The position numbers were made by a program, and so were the translations under genes. Under the pieces are notes generated by a model. That model had not been told where the DNA came from. It did not search any database and saw only the letters and a program-made list of their open reading frames with translations. DNA of 64,000 nucleotides. Source: Planococcus sp. ISL-110 (GTDB lineage: Bacteria > Bacillota > Bacilli > Bacillales_A > Planococcaceae). The stretch lies in contig NZ_JAGGPX010000011.1 in assembly GCF_018613575.1 (NCBI RefSeq), forward strand, positions 286,181 through 350,180, read 5' to 3'. Shown one piece after another: positions 18,654 through 28,425 of the stretch (within the stretch, counting starts at the first letter, position 1; each line of letters starts with the position of its first letter).

Positions 18654-19616
18654 TTATTTAATTCGGATACGTGGATCGACCAAACTTAAGATGATATCAG
18701 ATAATAATGCCCCAATAATTGCTGCCAGTCCGAACAGTAGGACAAGAGCCGTCATTACGCTGTAATCACGCAAACTGATGGAGGAAAGGAACAACTCACC
18801 CATTCCTGGATAGCCGAAAATATTTTCGATGAATATGGTCCCGCCAATCAATCCAGTGATTTCGTAGCCGAAGAACGCTGCAATCGGCAGCAGGGAATTC
18901 CGCAATACATGGCGATTATAGACACGTGATTCGGAAGCGCCTTTGGCACGGGCCGTTACGATAAAATCCTTTTGTTTCGTATCGATGATCTCACTTCTCA
19001 AATACTGGACTGTTGAAACAGTCGTAATCAATGCCATCGACAATGCCGGCAATAATAAATGATTCAGCTTGCTGATGAAATATGCAAAGGTACCAGGTTC
19101 AGTGCCCGGAGCGACACTTCCGCTTGTTGGGAACCAGCCGAGCTGGAATCCGAAAACGAACAACATAACTAAAGCGAAAATAAATAATGGAGCTGCAAAA
19201 CCAATGTACGTATATCCGGTGATGGCACGGTCCAACCATGTATCGTTGAAGCGTCCGCTGATGATTCCTAATGGAATGGCGATCAAGTAAGTCAGGATCA
19301 GGGTTGCCAATGACAACCACAAAGTATTGACCATGCGTTCGCCAATCAAATCAGATACGGGCATCTTAAAGCGGAACGACTGTCCGAAATCTCCTTGCAG
19401 TACCCCTTTGACCCAGTCTATATACTGTACATACCAGGGATTGTTCAATCCAAGGCGCTCTCGCATCGCTTCAATGGTTGCTGGATCAATGTTTGGATCG
19501 ATCAACCCGGTCAATGCATCTCCAGGCATTGCCTGGGCTAATATGAATACCAAAATGCTTAAAACAATAATTTGTGGGATTGTTATGAGTGTTCTGCGTA
19601 CAATTAATTTCCACAT
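18654..19616 (-). CDS. Peptide ABC transporter permease (AppB/OppB-like)
   Basis: A permease of 320 residues with an OppB-type N-terminus (WKLIVRRTLITIPQIIVLSILVF) and the NPWYVQYIDWVKGVLQGDFG loop. The EAA-loop is TARAKGASESRVYNRHVLRN. A TTG at 19625 overlaps the stop of the ATPase gene, but the ATG at 19616 has the better spacing to GAGAGGT. Either start leaves the domain intact. Confidence 0.9.
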   Translation of the reverse strand: MWKLIVRRTLITIPQIIVLSILVFILAQAMPGDALTGLIDPNIDPATIEAMRERLGLNNPWYVQYIDWVKGVLQGDFGQSFRFKMPVSDLIGERMVNTLWLSLATLILTYLIAIPLGIISGRFNDTWLDRAITGYTYIGFAAPLFIFALVMLFVFGFQLGWFPTSGSVAPGTEPGTFAYFISKLNHLLLPALSMALITTVSTVQYLRSEIIDTKQKDFIVTARAKGASESRVYNRHVLRNSLLPIAAFFGYEITGLIGGTIFIENIFGYPGMGELFLSSISLRDYSVMTALVLLFGLAAIIGALLSDIILSLVDPRIRIK

Positions 19617-19621
19617 ACCAT

Positions 19622-20557
19622 TCAACCTCTCTCAGGCAACGCTACTTGATGGGTAGCTGAAATTGATTTTAACGAGAAAGGCAATCCTTTTTCATCAAAA
19701 AAGTCTTTTTCCAGCTTGTCATATTCAGATTTCACTAATTTGCGATTTTCGTAATGCATTTCCCGGTTGCGCGGGTTGCTATCCGGAATTGCCGCAATCA
19801 GCCGTTTGGTGTAAATATGCTGCGGGTTCGTGAAAATTTCTTCTGATGTGCCCTCTTCGACATATCGTCCTTTGTACATGATGCCGATGTGATCGCACAT
19901 ATGGCGGATGATGCCCAAGTCATGGCTGATGAATAAATACGTCAAGTTTAGCTCTTTTTGAATTTCCCGCATGAAGTTCAATACTTGAGCCTGTACGGAA
20001 ACATCCAGGGCAGAGACAGGTTCATCCGCAATGATCAACTTTGGATTCAGCGCGATGGCACGGGCAATGCCGATCCGCTGCCGCTGTCCCCCTGAGAATT
20101 CGTGCGGATACTTATAAATGGCTTCAGGACTCAGCCCCACCAATTCCATCAATTCCTGAATCCGGATACGCTCTTCTTTTGGAGAAAGATTTTCATAATT
20201 GCGCAGCGGTTCAGCTACGATATCCGCCACCCGCTTTTTTGGATTCAGTGATGAAAACGGATCCTGGAAGATCATTTGGATATCTTTTCGTACATCTATA
20301 TACTCTTTTTTGCTGACAGACGATAAATCTTTGCCTTCAAACATTACTTTTCCTGAAGTTATATCATTCAATCCAATTATTGCACGGCCTGTCGTAGTTT
20401 TTCCTGATCCTGATTCTCCAACAAGCCCGTAGGTCTGGCCTTGTTCAATGGAGAATGAGACACCATCCACTGCACGAACATGGTCTTTAACTGTCTGGAA
20501 AACTCCTCCACGTACTGGAAAGTGAACTTTCAGGTTTTCCACTTTAATTAGCGACAT
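19622..20557 (-). CDS. Peptide ABC transporter ATP-binding protein (AppF/OppF-like)
   Basis: An ATPase of 311 residues beginning [18 protein letters not shown]. The motifs are Walker A GESGSGKTT, QDPFSSLNPKKR, signature SGGQRQR, Walker B IIADEP and FISHDLGI. ATG at 20557 follows GAGGAGGAG; an open frame runs further upstream but overlaps the preceding gene. It overlaps the D subunit gene by 14 bases. Confidence 0.92.
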   Translation of the reverse strand: MSLIKVENLKVHFPVRGGVFQTVKDHVRAVDGVSFSIEQGQTYGLVGESGSGKTTTGRAIIGLNDITSGKVMFEGKDLSSVSKKEYIDVRKDIQMIFQDPFSSLNPKKRVADIVAEPLRNYENLSPKEERIRIQELMELVGLSPEAIYKYPHEFSGGQRQRIGIARAIALNPKLIIADEPVSALDVSVQAQVLNFMREIQKELNLTYLFISHDLGIIRHMCDHIGIMYKGRYVEEGTSEEIFTNPQHIYTKRLIAAIPDSNPRNREMHYENRKLVKSEYDKLEKDFFDEKGLPFSLKSISATHQVALPERG

Positions 20558-21560
20558 AATTGCACTCCTCCTCGGCTTGTTCTGGGAAGTAAAAGTCCTT
20601 GTAGCATGTGCAGCGCACATAATGGCCAGAACTAATTTCATGGAGTTCCGGTGATGCCTCGTGCACAGAATCTTTGATCCAAGGAATTCGCGAAGCGAAT
20701 CGGCAGCCGGTTCTTGGCAAATTTTGAAGCGACGGCACAACACCCTCTATTACATGAAGGTCTTCCTTCACATCGTTCAATGTCGGTATTGAATTTAAAA
20801 GTGAACGTGTATACGGATGCTGTGGATTTTCCATTAATGTATAAACATCGGCAATCTCCACAATTTGCCCTGCGTACATGACCGCCACTCTATCGGCCAT
20901 TTCCGCTACTACTCCCAAATCATGGGTAATGAGGATAATGCCGGCATGGATCGTCTCTTTCAATTCTTTAATCAAATCCAGAATCTGCGATTGGATCGTC
21001 ACGTCCAGCGCAGTAGTCGGTTCATCAGCAATAAGCAGCTCGGGCTGATTTGAAATTGCCATCGCGATGACAATCCGCTGCCGCATTCCACCAGACAGTT
21101 CATGCGGATACTGATCATATGTTTTTTCAGGTCGGGGTATGCCAACCTGGTTCAGTAAATTAATGACCTGCTTTTTCCGCAGGCTCTTGGAGCTTTTCGG
21201 ATTATGGAGGAAAATCGCTTCATCAATCTGGGCACCTACTACCATAAGTGGATTCAGCGCAGAAAGCGCATCCTGAAAAATCATCCCCATCTCATTTCCA
21301 CGCAGCTTTTTCATTTGATTGGGGCTTGCTTGGACTAAATTATTGCCCTTGTAATTTATTTCCCCTTCAATTTTGGCTCTAGTGTGAAGTCCCATAATGG
21401 AAAACGCAAATGCACTTTTTCCGGAACCCGACTCACCTACAATCGCCAATACTTCATTCTTTTTGACTATTAACGAAACATTATCGACCGCTGCGTAATA
21501 ATCATCTTTGATTCGAAAGGACGTTTTCAGATTTTTGATATCAAGCAAAACTTCACTCAC
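20544..21560 (-). CDS. Peptide ABC transporter ATP-binding protein (AppD/OppD-like)
   Basis: An ATPase of 338 residues from a GTG at 21560 preceded by GAGGGGG. Walker A is GESGSGKSA, the signature is SGGMRQR (Met in place of the usual Gln), and Walker B is LIADEP. The C-terminus has a Cys-containing tail (TGCRFASR, then VRCTCYKD), the arrangement known in some OppD/DppD proteins to hold an Fe-S cluster. It is the first gene of the operon. An open frame extends 52 codons upstream without similarity. Confidence 0.9.
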   Translation of the reverse strand: MSEVLLDIKNLKTSFRIKDDYYAAVDNVSLIVKKNEVLAIVGESGSGKSAFAFSIMGLHTRAKIEGEINYKGNNLVQASPNQMKKLRGNEMGMIFQDALSALNPLMVVGAQIDEAIFLHNPKSSKSLRKKQVINLLNQVGIPRPEKTYDQYPHELSGGMRQRIVIAMAISNQPELLIADEPTTALDVTIQSQILDLIKELKETIHAGIILITHDLGVVAEMADRVAVMYAGQIVEIADVYTLMENPQHPYTRSLLNSIPTLNDVKEDLHVIEGVVPSLQNLPRTGCRFASRIPWIKDSVHEASPELHEISSGHYVRCTCYKDFYFPEQAEEECNYVAN

Positions 21561-22068
21561 ATTTATCCCCCTCAACATTGAGCCAGTCATACGGCTGTCT
21601 TCTGGCCGCAACCGGCAGTTTTTACTCAAAAAAATTGAATCTTCAGATTTATATCCCCAGAAAAATAATGTAAAAAATGGAACCTTACACTTTTCCAAAC
21701 AACTTACATAAGCCACTATATTTTTTTGGATAATAGTCTCTATTATTAATTTTATTACGATAAAATTACAAAGACAACATTATTTTTTATTTTTTGAATG
21801 ATCAAGTTGCATGAATTTTTTTCATTATCAAAATCCTTGTACATCACCATTCTTTAGTCTAATTGGCTTTTAGGTATAAATACTTTTTTATTGCAAATCA
21901 GAATTACAGTATATATTATTCATATAATTTGTAGAATGGATCCAAATATTTAAATACTATTACCTCTTTAATTTAGAATACCATAAGATAGTTAATAATC
22001 GGAAAATTTTTTCAATTTTTATAAAATTATGGGTGTATCCCCTAATCATTTACTTTCAAGACAAATAA
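21561..22068. other. AT-rich leader of the second peptide-transport operon
   Basis: About 500 bases with no convincing gene on either strand. It holds long A/T runs and short GAAAATTT-type palindromes near 22003, but no clean match to a CodY box. The operon promoter should lie here on the minus strand; I cannot place it with confidence. Confidence 0.4.
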
Positions 22069-22105
22069 AAAATGGCCACCTGCAAGAATTGCAGGTGGCC
22101 ATTTT
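22069..22105 (-). terminator. Terminator of fabF
   Basis: A 16-bp stem AAAATGGCCACCTGCA / TGCAGGTGGCCATTTT with a 5-base loop, then TTTATTTG on the minus strand. Confidence 0.95.
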
Positions 22106-22118
22106 CAACAATCGGACA

Positions 22119-23354
22119 TTAAATTTTCTTGAATACTAAAGAAGCATTATGACCGCCAAATCCAAGTGAATTGCTCATCGCAAACTTAAGATCCGCTTTT
22201 CGCGCTTTATTTGGAACATAATCCAGATCACATTGTTCATCCGGCGTTTCATAATTAGTTGTCGGAGGCATGATGCCTTCCTGCAATGCCAAAGCTGTAA
22301 AGATCGCTTCAACTCCACCGGCTGCTCCAAGCAAATGGCCGGTCATGGATTTTGTCGAACTCATCCCCAGTTTATAGGCATGCTCGCCAAATACCGTTTT
22401 GACCGCCATTGTTTCGTATAAATCATTATACGGTGTGCTTGTTCCATGGGCGTTGATGTATCCGACTTCTGTCGTTTTAACACCTGCATCTGCCAAGGCT
22501 TGCGCCATTGCACGAGCTGCGCCTTCTCCGCCTTCAGCAGGAGCTGTAATATGATAAGCGTCTCCAGTTGAGCCGTAACCAACAACTTCTGCATAGATTT
22601 TAGCACCGCGCGCAATTGCATGCTCGTACTCTTCAAGGATAACGATTCCTGCCCCTTCACCGATAACAAAGCCATCCCGGTTTTTATCGAACGGGCGGGA
22701 TGCTGTAGCTGCATCCGGATTTGTCGTCAATGCCGTATTGGCTGTAAATCCAGCAACGGACAATTGAGTGATCGGCGCTTCGGCTCCACCAGAAATCATA
22801 ACATCCGCATCTCCGCGCTGAATGACTTTAAAGGCATCGCCAATTGAGTTTGTGCCTGAAGCACAGGCAGTCACCGAACATGAATTGATGGCTTTGGCAC
22901 CAAAGTAAATCGAAACTTGACCTGATGCCATATCTGGAATGATCATTGGAATTAAGAATGGGCTGATGCGGCGAACGCCTCTTGTGTTTAGCACATTCAT
23001 CTGATTTTCAATCGTCTCCATGCCACCGATACCTGAACCGATCCATACGCCTGTCCGCAACGCTGTGTTGTCGTCCAATTCAAGATCTGCGTCTTTCATG
23101 GCCATGATAGACGCAGCCAATGCATAATGCGTGAACCGATCCATTTTTCGTGCATCTTTCTTTTCAATATAATCTTCTATTGAAAAATCATCTACTTCTG
23201 CTGCAATTTTCGCTGAATACAGATCTGCATCCAATCTAGTTAAAGGACCGACTCCGGATTTACCACTTTTCACAGCTTCCCATGTCGTTTCGATATTATT
23301 TCCTAAAGGTGTTACAGCACCAATTCCTGTAATGACTACACGGCGATTTTCCAT
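22119..23354 (-). CDS. fabF: Beta-ketoacyl-ACP synthase II
   Basis: Condensing enzyme that elongates acyl-ACP with malonyl-ACP in fatty acid synthesis. The 411-residue product begins [19 protein letters not shown]. The catalytic triad is visible: Cys in [10 protein letters not shown], His in [11 protein letters not shown] and His in [15 protein letters not shown] at 23354 follows AAAGGAAG; an ATG 21 bases upstream has no ribosome binding site. It is 27 bases after fabH and shares its operon and FapR-type site. Confidence 0.97.
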   Translation of the reverse strand: MENRRVVITGIGAVTPLGNNIETTWEAVKSGKSGVGPLTRLDADLYSAKIAAEVDDFSIEDYIEKKDARKMDRFTHYALAASIMAMKDADLELDDNTALRTGVWIGSGIGGMETIENQMNVLNTRGVRRISPFLIPMIIPDMASGQVSIYFGAKAINSCSVTACASGTNSIGDAFKVIQRGDADVMISGGAEAPITQLSVAGFTANTALTTNPDAATASRPFDKNRDGFVIGEGAGIVILEEYEHAIARGAKIYAEVVGYGSTGDAYHITAPAEGGEGAARAMAQALADAGVKTTEVGYINAHGTSTPYNDLYETMAVKTVFGEHAYKLGMSSTKSMTGHLLGAAGGVEAIFTALALQEGIMPPTTNYETPDEQCDLDYVPNKARKADLKFAMSNSLGFGGHNASLVFKKI

Positions 23355-23381
23355 TCTATCTTCTTCCTTTCGCATACCTGA

Positions 23382-24320
23382 TTATTTGCCCCACTTCATA
23401 GCAATCGCGCCCCATGTCAGGCCGCCGCCAAATCCGACCATAACGATGACATCGTCATCTTTTACACGGCCTTCCTCGATGTCTTCGACAAGAGAAATTG
23501 GGATCGATGCTGCTGAAGTATTGCCATACTTATGAATCGTTTTCGACATTTTTTCAATCGGAAGACCCAGGCGTTCTCGAGATGCTTCCATGATGCGAAT
23601 ATTCGCTTGATGAGGAATGAGAAAATCGACATCTTCTTTTTGTAATCCTGCTTTTTCGATAACGTTTATTGCTGACTCACCCATTTGGCGGACAGCAAAC
23701 TTGAATACTTCTCTACCGTTCATCTGCAGATGGTCTTTCTCATCCTGGTAAAGGTGTTTCCCACCTGAACCGTCTGCACCAAGTTCAAAAGATAGGATTC
23801 CGCGGCCTTCAGATACTTTGCCGATTACTGCTGCTCCGGCGCCATCACCGAATAGGACAGCCGTGTTGCGGTCTTCCCAGTTGGTGATTTTTGATAACTT
23901 CTCAACACCAACAACCAAGACATATTTATAAACATCCGAATCGATGAATTGTTTTGCAGTGATAACTCCATACATGAACCCTGCACATGCAGCAGAAATG
24001 TCCATGGCGGCAGCGTTGACAGCCCCAATTTCCTGTTGAATTACACAAGACATCGATGGAAAAGGCTGATCAGGCGTAACTGTCGCCACTAAAATCAAAC
24101 CGATTTCAGCAGGATCAATGCCAGCATCTTCAATCGCTTTTTTTGCAGCTTCCCGTGTCATATCGGAAGTATCCTGATCAGCTTTCGCAATCCGGCGTTC
24201 TTCTATGCCTGTCATAGTACGGATCCACTCGTCATTAGTATCCATGCGCTGTTCTAATTGAAAGTTCGTCAATCTGTCTTCTGGCAAGCATCTGCCCAAA
24301 CCGATTATTCCAGCATTCAT
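23382..24320 (-). CDS. fabH: Beta-ketoacyl-ACP synthase III
   Basis: Starts fatty acid synthesis by condensing acyl-CoA with malonyl-ACP; in Bacillales the primers are branched. The 312 residues show the Cys in [11 protein letters not shown], His in PHQANIRI and Asn in GNTSAAS that form the active site, plus [10 protein letters not shown] at the C-terminus. ATG is preceded by GAGGGAT. It is first in fabHF, with a FapR operator-like site 33 bases upstream and yjzB divergent from it, as in B. subtilis. Confidence 0.97.
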   Translation of the reverse strand: MNAGIIGLGRCLPEDRLTNFQLEQRMDTNDEWIRTMTGIEERRIAKADQDTSDMTREAAKKAIEDAGIDPAEIGLILVATVTPDQPFPSMSCVIQQEIGAVNAAAMDISAACAGFMYGVITAKQFIDSDVYKYVLVVGVEKLSKITNWEDRNTAVLFGDGAGAAVIGKVSEGRGILSFELGADGSGGKHLYQDEKDHLQMNGREVFKFAVRQMGESAINVIEKAGLQKEDVDFLIPHQANIRIMEASRERLGLPIEKMSKTIHKYGNTSAASIPISLVEDIEEGRVKDDDVIVMVGFGGGLTWGAIAMKWGK

Positions 24321-24352
24321 CTATTATCCCTCATTTCAATTGTCATCATATA

Positions 24353-24369
24353 TTAGTACCTGGTGTTAA
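24353..24369 (-). promoter_or_regulatory. FapR operator-like site upstream of fabH
   Basis: TTAGTACCTGGTGTTAA matches the FapR palindrome (TTAGTACC-type half site plus a degenerate second half). On the minus strand it overlaps a possible -10 (TACTAAT), with TTGGCG as a candidate -35 16 bases upstream. FapR senses malonyl-CoA. Confidence 0.75.
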
Positions 24370-24507
24370 TAATACGCCAACAAGTGCTTAATTTCAACTA
24401 ACTGACATAATTCCGACAAAAAATCTTCATTCTCAACAATCTTTCTTTCTGTCTGTTAAGGCTTATGCTATGATTAATCTAGATATTCTATGTAGAGGTG
24501 AAACTAG

Positions 24508-24693
24508 ATGCAATATATTGGAACTTTTTTATGGTCATTCTTATTGATTTCATTGGTCAATTACGTGGTAAGTGCAGTACAGAACGTACCTTTCGATTTC
24601 ATGATCGGCGTTTACATCTCAGTCGGGGTTTCAGTTCTGATCTTTTTGATGTCAGCCGTTATCCCAGACGGACCAGCTCCTGAAAAGCATTAA
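24508..24693 (+). CDS. yjzB: YjzB-like small membrane protein (DUF2929)
   Basis: A 61-residue protein of unknown function with two membrane helices (GTFLWSFLLISLVNYVVSA and GVYISVGVSVLIFLMSAVI). The N-terminal MQYIGTFLWSFLL pattern matches the DUF2929 family, and the divergent position next to fabH matches B. subtilis yjzB. GAGGTG precedes the ATG by seven bases. It is convergent with clpB and shares its terminator. Confidence 0.75.
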   Translation: MQYIGTFLWSFLLISLVNYVVSAVQNVPFDFMIGVYISVGVSVLIFLMSAVIPDGPAPEKH

Positions 24694-24736
24694 AAAAAAA
24701 GAAGTGTAACCCGGAAATCCGGATTACGCTTCTTTT
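24694..24736. terminator. Bidirectional terminator of yjzB and clpB
   Basis: AAAAAAGAAGTGTAA and CCGGA arms pair with TCCGG and TTACGCTTCTTTTTT. A runs and T runs at the two ends serve both directions, and the stem overlaps the clpB stop. Confidence 0.9.
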
Positions 24737-26865
24737 TTGTTGATGACGATTTGTTTATTGTCATCCATGGTCAATTCCAATTCCGTATTCGCGACAATTC
24801 CGCCTTTGATCAATTCGCGGGCAATATTAGTTTCAATATTGCGCTGGATAAACCGTTTTAACGGACGTGCTCCAAATACCGGATCGGTTCCAGCTTCTAC
24901 AATATAATCGATGACTGAATCATCCACAGTCATCTTGATTTGCTGCTGACTGATGCGAGCAGCAAGTTCTGCAATCATCTTCTTGGTGATGCCATAGAAA
25001 TGGGTATTATTGAGCGCATGGAAAATGACGATATCGTCGATGCGGTTCAAGAGCTCAGGTTTGAAGTGCTTGCGCAGTTCAGTCATGACGATATCCTCGA
25101 TATCATGCTCACTGCTGGTATCGCTGATGTACGCAGATCCGATATTGGAAGTCATGATTACTACAGTGTTTGAGAAGTTGATCAATCGGCCCTGGCTATC
25201 AGTGATGCGGCCATCATCCAGAATCTGCAGCAGGATATTGGCAACATCAGGATGTGCTTTTTCGATTTCATCAAGCAGCACGACCGAGTAAGGGTTTCGG
25301 CGAACCGCTTCTGTCAGTTGCCCACCTTCCTCGTATCCGATATATCCTGGGGGCGCTCCGACCAAACGGGAAACACTGTGTTTCTCCATATATTCGGACA
25401 TGTCGATACGGATAAAGTGATCTTCCGAGTCAAACAGGTTCGCCGCCAATGCTTTGGCCAATTCGGTTTTACCGACACCCGTCGGTCCAAGGAAAATGAA
25501 CGAACCAATCGGCTTCCGCTCGTCTTTGATGCCGGCGCGTGCTCTCCACACCGCTTCAGTCACCAATTCGACCGCTTTGTCCTGACCGATTACGCGCTCT
25601 TTCAAGGTCTCCCCTAAACGCAATAGCTTCTCCCGCTCGCCTTCCACCAATTTCGTCACCGGAATTCCAGTCCATCTTGCCACAATTCCGGCAATCTCTT
25701 CTTCGGTGACTTCTTCACGCAATAAGCGTTCAGCACCTTCTTTTTCCAGTTCTGCTTCCAGCCCCAGTAATTCTTTTTCCAGTTCTGGAATTTTGCCATG
25801 CTGCAGAACAGCGGCCGCATTCAAGTCATAACGGTTCTCCGCATCCTCCAGCTGACGGCGAAACTGATCCAACTTCTCACGCTTTTCCTGAATTTTTTTC
25901 AATGACTCTTTTTCTTCAGTCCACTGGTTTTTCATGCCAGCAGAAGAGTCTCGCAGCTCATCGATTTCTTTCCGCAGGGTTTCCAGCCTTGTTTTACTCG
26001 CTACATCTTTTTCTTTCATCAGTGCCTGCTCTTCAATTTCCAGCTGCATGAGGCGGCGCGTCACTTCGTCCAGCTCCTGCGGCATCGAGTCGATTTCTGT
26101 ACGGATCATTGCACAAGCTTCATCGATCAAGTCGATTGCTTTGTCCGGCAAAAAGCGCTCTGTGATATAGCGGTCCGACATCGCAGCAGCAGCTACAATC
26201 GCCCGGTCATGTATACGGACAGCATGGTGCAGTTCAAAGCGTTCTTTCAAACCGCGTAAAATGGACACTGTATCCTCCACCGAAGGCTCTCGTACCATAA
26301 CCTGCTGGAAACGGCGTTCCAAGGCTGGATCTTTTTCAATATGCATCCGATACTCATCCAATGTGGTCGCTCCGATGCAATACAGTTCCCCCCGTGCAAG
26401 CATCGGCTTCAGCATATTTCCTGCATCCATTGCCCCTTCCGTTTTTCCGGCTCCGACAATGGTATGAATTTCATCAATAAACAAGATGATTTGGCCTTCA
26501 CTGTCTTTAACTTGCTTCAAAACGCCTTTCAAGCGCTCTTCAAATTCACCGCGGTACTTGGCTCCGGCAATCAATGCGCTCATGTCGAGTTCATAGATGG
26601 TCCGGTTTTTCAGGCCTTCCGGAACATCATTGCGGACGATCCGCTGTGCCAGCCCTTCGACAATCGCCGTCTTACCAACTCCAGGTTCTCCGATCAATAC
26701 TGGATTGTTCTTTGTTTTCCGTGACAGGATACGTATGACATTGCGGATTTCCTGGTCTCTGCCGATGACCGGATCCATTTTTCCTGATTGTGCCTGTTCT
26801 ACCATATTGCGGCCAAACTGCTCCAATGGGGATTTTTGCTCTGTGTTATTTGGGGATTGAACCAT
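24724..26865 (-). CDS. clpB: ClpB-type disaggregase lacking the N-terminal domain
   Basis: ClpB is a hexameric AAA+ chaperone that rescues aggregated proteins with DnaK. The 713-residue product has AAA1 (Walker A GEPGVGKT near 59-66, LFIDEIH near 130), a full coiled-coil M domain (about 270-390), and AAA2 (GPTGVGKT near 460-467). The C-terminal domain follows. The roughly 150-residue N domain of normal ClpB (about 860 residues) is absent. It is not ClpE, because there is no N-terminal zinc finger. The short form looks genuine: AGAGGTG precedes the ATG, and a CtsR box and a sigma-A promoter lie immediately upstream. Confidence 0.93.
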   Translation of the reverse strand: MVQSPNNTEQKSPLEQFGRNMVEQAQSGKMDPVIGRDQEIRNVIRILSRKTKNNPVLIGEPGVGKTAIVEGLAQRIVRNDVPEGLKNRTIYELDMSALIAGAKYRGEFEERLKGVLKQVKDSEGQIILFIDEIHTIVGAGKTEGAMDAGNMLKPMLARGELYCIGATTLDEYRMHIEKDPALERRFQQVMVREPSVEDTVSILRGLKERFELHHAVRIHDRAIVAAAAMSDRYITERFLPDKAIDLIDEACAMIRTEIDSMPQELDEVTRRLMQLEIEEQALMKEKDVASKTRLETLRKEIDELRDSSAGMKNQWTEEKESLKKIQEKREKLDQFRRQLEDAENRYDLNAAAVLQHGKIPELEKELLGLEAELEKEGAERLLREEVTEEEIAGIVARWTGIPVTKLVEGEREKLLRLGETLKERVIGQDKAVELVTEAVWRARAGIKDERKPIGSFIFLGPTGVGKTELAKALAANLFDSEDHFIRIDMSEYMEKHSVSRLVGAPPGYIGYEEGGQLTEAVRRNPYSVVLLDEIEKAHPDVANILLQILDDGRITDSQGRLINFSNTVVIMTSNIGSAYISDTSSEHDIEDIVMTELRKHFKPELLNRIDDIVIFHALNNTHFYGITKKMIAELAARISQQQIKMTVDDSVIDYIVEAGTDPVFGARPLKRFIQRNIETNIARELIKGGIVANTELELTMDDNKQIVINKKEA

Positions 26866-26887
26866 ACCAACCACACCTCTCAATTAG

Positions 26888-26904
26888 TTTGACTATCTTT
26901 GACT
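26888..26904 (-). promoter_or_regulatory. CtsR operator of clpB
   Basis: AGTCAAAGATAGTCAAA on the minus strand is a full match to the CtsR heptad repeat RGTCAAA-NAN-RGTCAAA, 22 bases before the clpB ATG and just downstream of the -10. Confidence 0.92.
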
Positions 26905-26910
26905 AATTAG

Positions 26911-26939
26911 ATTATAGTCAAATTCTCAGAAATAAGCAA
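26911..26939 (-). promoter_or_regulatory. Sigma-A promoter of clpB
   Basis: TTGCTT (plus 26934-26939), 17-base spacer, TATAAT (plus 26911-26916), read towards clpB. Confidence 0.8.
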
Positions 26940-27076
26940 TTATAAAGGCCCTGAATTTTTTGTGTTTGAGAATCTATATATTAGTTAAAGAAATCGCTTC
27001 AAGCGCCGGCAGTGTCTTTCAGATGTCGCTGCATTGCTGCAGAAGAGCATGCCACAAAATAATTTTTTCAACACAA

Positions 27077-27112
27077 AAAATCCTTTCCGGAATATATTCC
27101 AGAAAGGATTTT
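27077..27112 (-). terminator. Terminator of yitW
   Basis: AAAATCCTTTC / GAAAGGATTTT arms continue through GGAATA/TATTCC; on the minus strand TTTTTTG follows. The 130 bases upstream of it towards clpB hold no evident gene. Confidence 0.85.
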
Positions 27113-27122
27113 CGCGTATTGA

Positions 27123-27431
27123 TTATCGGACGCCAAGCGCCATTTTTGCATAACGTGACATATGGTCTTTGCCCCATACTGGCGTCCAGACGATTTTAAC
27201 ATCGACTTCTTCCACTTCAGGCAGCTCATACAAAGCAGCTTTGACCATTTCTACAATTTGAGGTCCCATTGGGCATCCCATCGACGTTAACGTCATGGTT
27301 ACTACCGCAAAGCCGTCTTCTGTCACCATTACATCATATACAAGCCCGAGATTGACAATGTCAACGCCCAATTCGGGATCGATTACTGTTTCCAACGCAC
27401 CCATCATGCTGTCTTTCATATCTTGATCCAT
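27123..27431 (-). CDS. yitW: MIP18 / DUF59 family protein (YitW-like)
   Basis: A 102-residue MIP18 (DUF59) protein. The family includes SufT- and PaaD-like proteins that take part in iron-sulfur protein maturation. It shows the conserved VIDPELGVDIVNLGLVY segment, then TLTSMGCPMGP with the single conserved Cys, then VWTPVW. It resembles B. subtilis YitW and stands next to the yitV- and yitU-like genes, as there. The start is an ATG within a good GGGAGGG context. A specific client cannot be inferred. Confidence 0.88.
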   Translation of the reverse strand: MDQDMKDSMMGALETVIDPELGVDIVNLGLVYDVMVTEDGFAVVTMTLTSMGCPMGPQIVEMVKAALYELPEVEEVDVKIVWTPVWGKDHMSRYAKMALGVR

Positions 27432-27497
27432 TCAAAATCCCTCCCTTTATAGTAGTACCATCTTATCAAACTTTGAGTAGAATTGAAATCTACACGC

Positions 27498-28265
27498 TTA
27501 ATCAGTCAGGTGTTTCGCGAGCCATTGTGTCGCTTCAAGCATTCCTTTTCGGCTTACTGCATGTCCCGCTTCCCTTTCACGGGTAAATACAATTTTTTCA
27601 GGTGCTGCTTCATATTGATTTTCGAGGTTTTTGAACAAGCGGTAAGTCGGTTCAAACGGCACGGTCACATCTTGTTCGCCATGCCAGAAATAGATCGGGC
27701 GTCCATTGAATTTCGGCTGGTTCCGTTCGCTGTCAAAAATAGCTAAAGTCGCAAGCATCCGCTCCCGTTCTGCCGCACTGATTGGCAGCTGGAAGCCTCT
27801 CGATTCATATTGCGCCATCTGTGCCTGTGCCAGTTCCACGTAGTTTCCGGCGCCCATCATGACGGCCGCGGCTTTGATCCACGGATAAACCGCCATCGCG
27901 CCCAAGGTGGTGATTCCACCCATGGAAGTTCCGCCTACTCCCGGTTCCCCGGCGACCAATCCCCGCCTATGCAATTCTTTGTGCAGAAATGCCAGCTCTT
28001 CAATTGATGTCAGCACGATTTCCCAAAACCGCAGACTTATTTGAACTTCATCCAATCCTTCATTTCGTTCCCCGTGAAGAAGCGCATCCGGCAAAATCAC
28101 CCGCAACCCTTTTTCAGCCAATTGATAAGCGTAATGCAAATTATGCTCTTTGGCGCTCATATGACCATGAAGAAAAACAACTGTCGGCAATGCCGCTTCC
28201 GCATCTTGATCCGGAGTTATATGAAGCAAGGGAATATGCCCCCAAATTTGTCGTTGCACTCTCAA
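27498..28265 (-). CDS. yitV: Alpha/beta hydrolase (YitV-like)
   Basis: A 255-residue serine hydrolase-type protein. An oxyanion-side HGHMSAKEHN segment lies near residue 33. The nucleophile elbow is GTSMGG near 118, and a C-terminal FWHGEQDVTVPFE and GHAV supply the acid and His. TTG at 28265 is used because GGAAGTG stands seven bases upstream. It matches B. subtilis YitV in size and neighbourhood. The substrate is unknown. Confidence 0.85.
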   Translation of the reverse strand: MRVQRQIWGHIPLLHITPDQDAEAALPTVVFLHGHMSAKEHNLHYAYQLAEKGLRVILPDALLHGERNEGLDEVQISLRFWEIVLTSIEELAFLHKELHRRGLVAGEPGVGGTSMGGITTLGAMAVYPWIKAAAVMMGAGNYVELAQAQMAQYESRGFQLPISAAERERMLATLAIFDSERNQPKFNGRPIYFWHGEQDVTVPFEPTYRLFKNLENQYEAAPEKIVFTREREAGHAVSRKGMLEATQWLAKHLTD

Positions 28266-28425
28266 TTGAAATCACTTCCTTCGCCATTAATCGTACCAAT
28301 CTTCCAGATATCCAGCAAACACCAATCTTCTTCCAATTAAAGTCTTTTGATTTCCTCAAGATTTTTTGACGAATCCCTTGTTTTATCGCTACACTAGTAA
28401 TATATAGAAAGGAGACGGCTATTTT

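Noticed and set aside
21561..22068. CodY boxes upstream of the second peptide-transport operon
   Set aside because: AT-rich sequence gives several partial AATTTT/GAAAATT matches but none close to the full consensus.
24724..26865. ClpE rather than ClpB
   Set aside because: There is no N-terminal Cys4 zinc finger, and the long coiled-coil M domain is of ClpB type.
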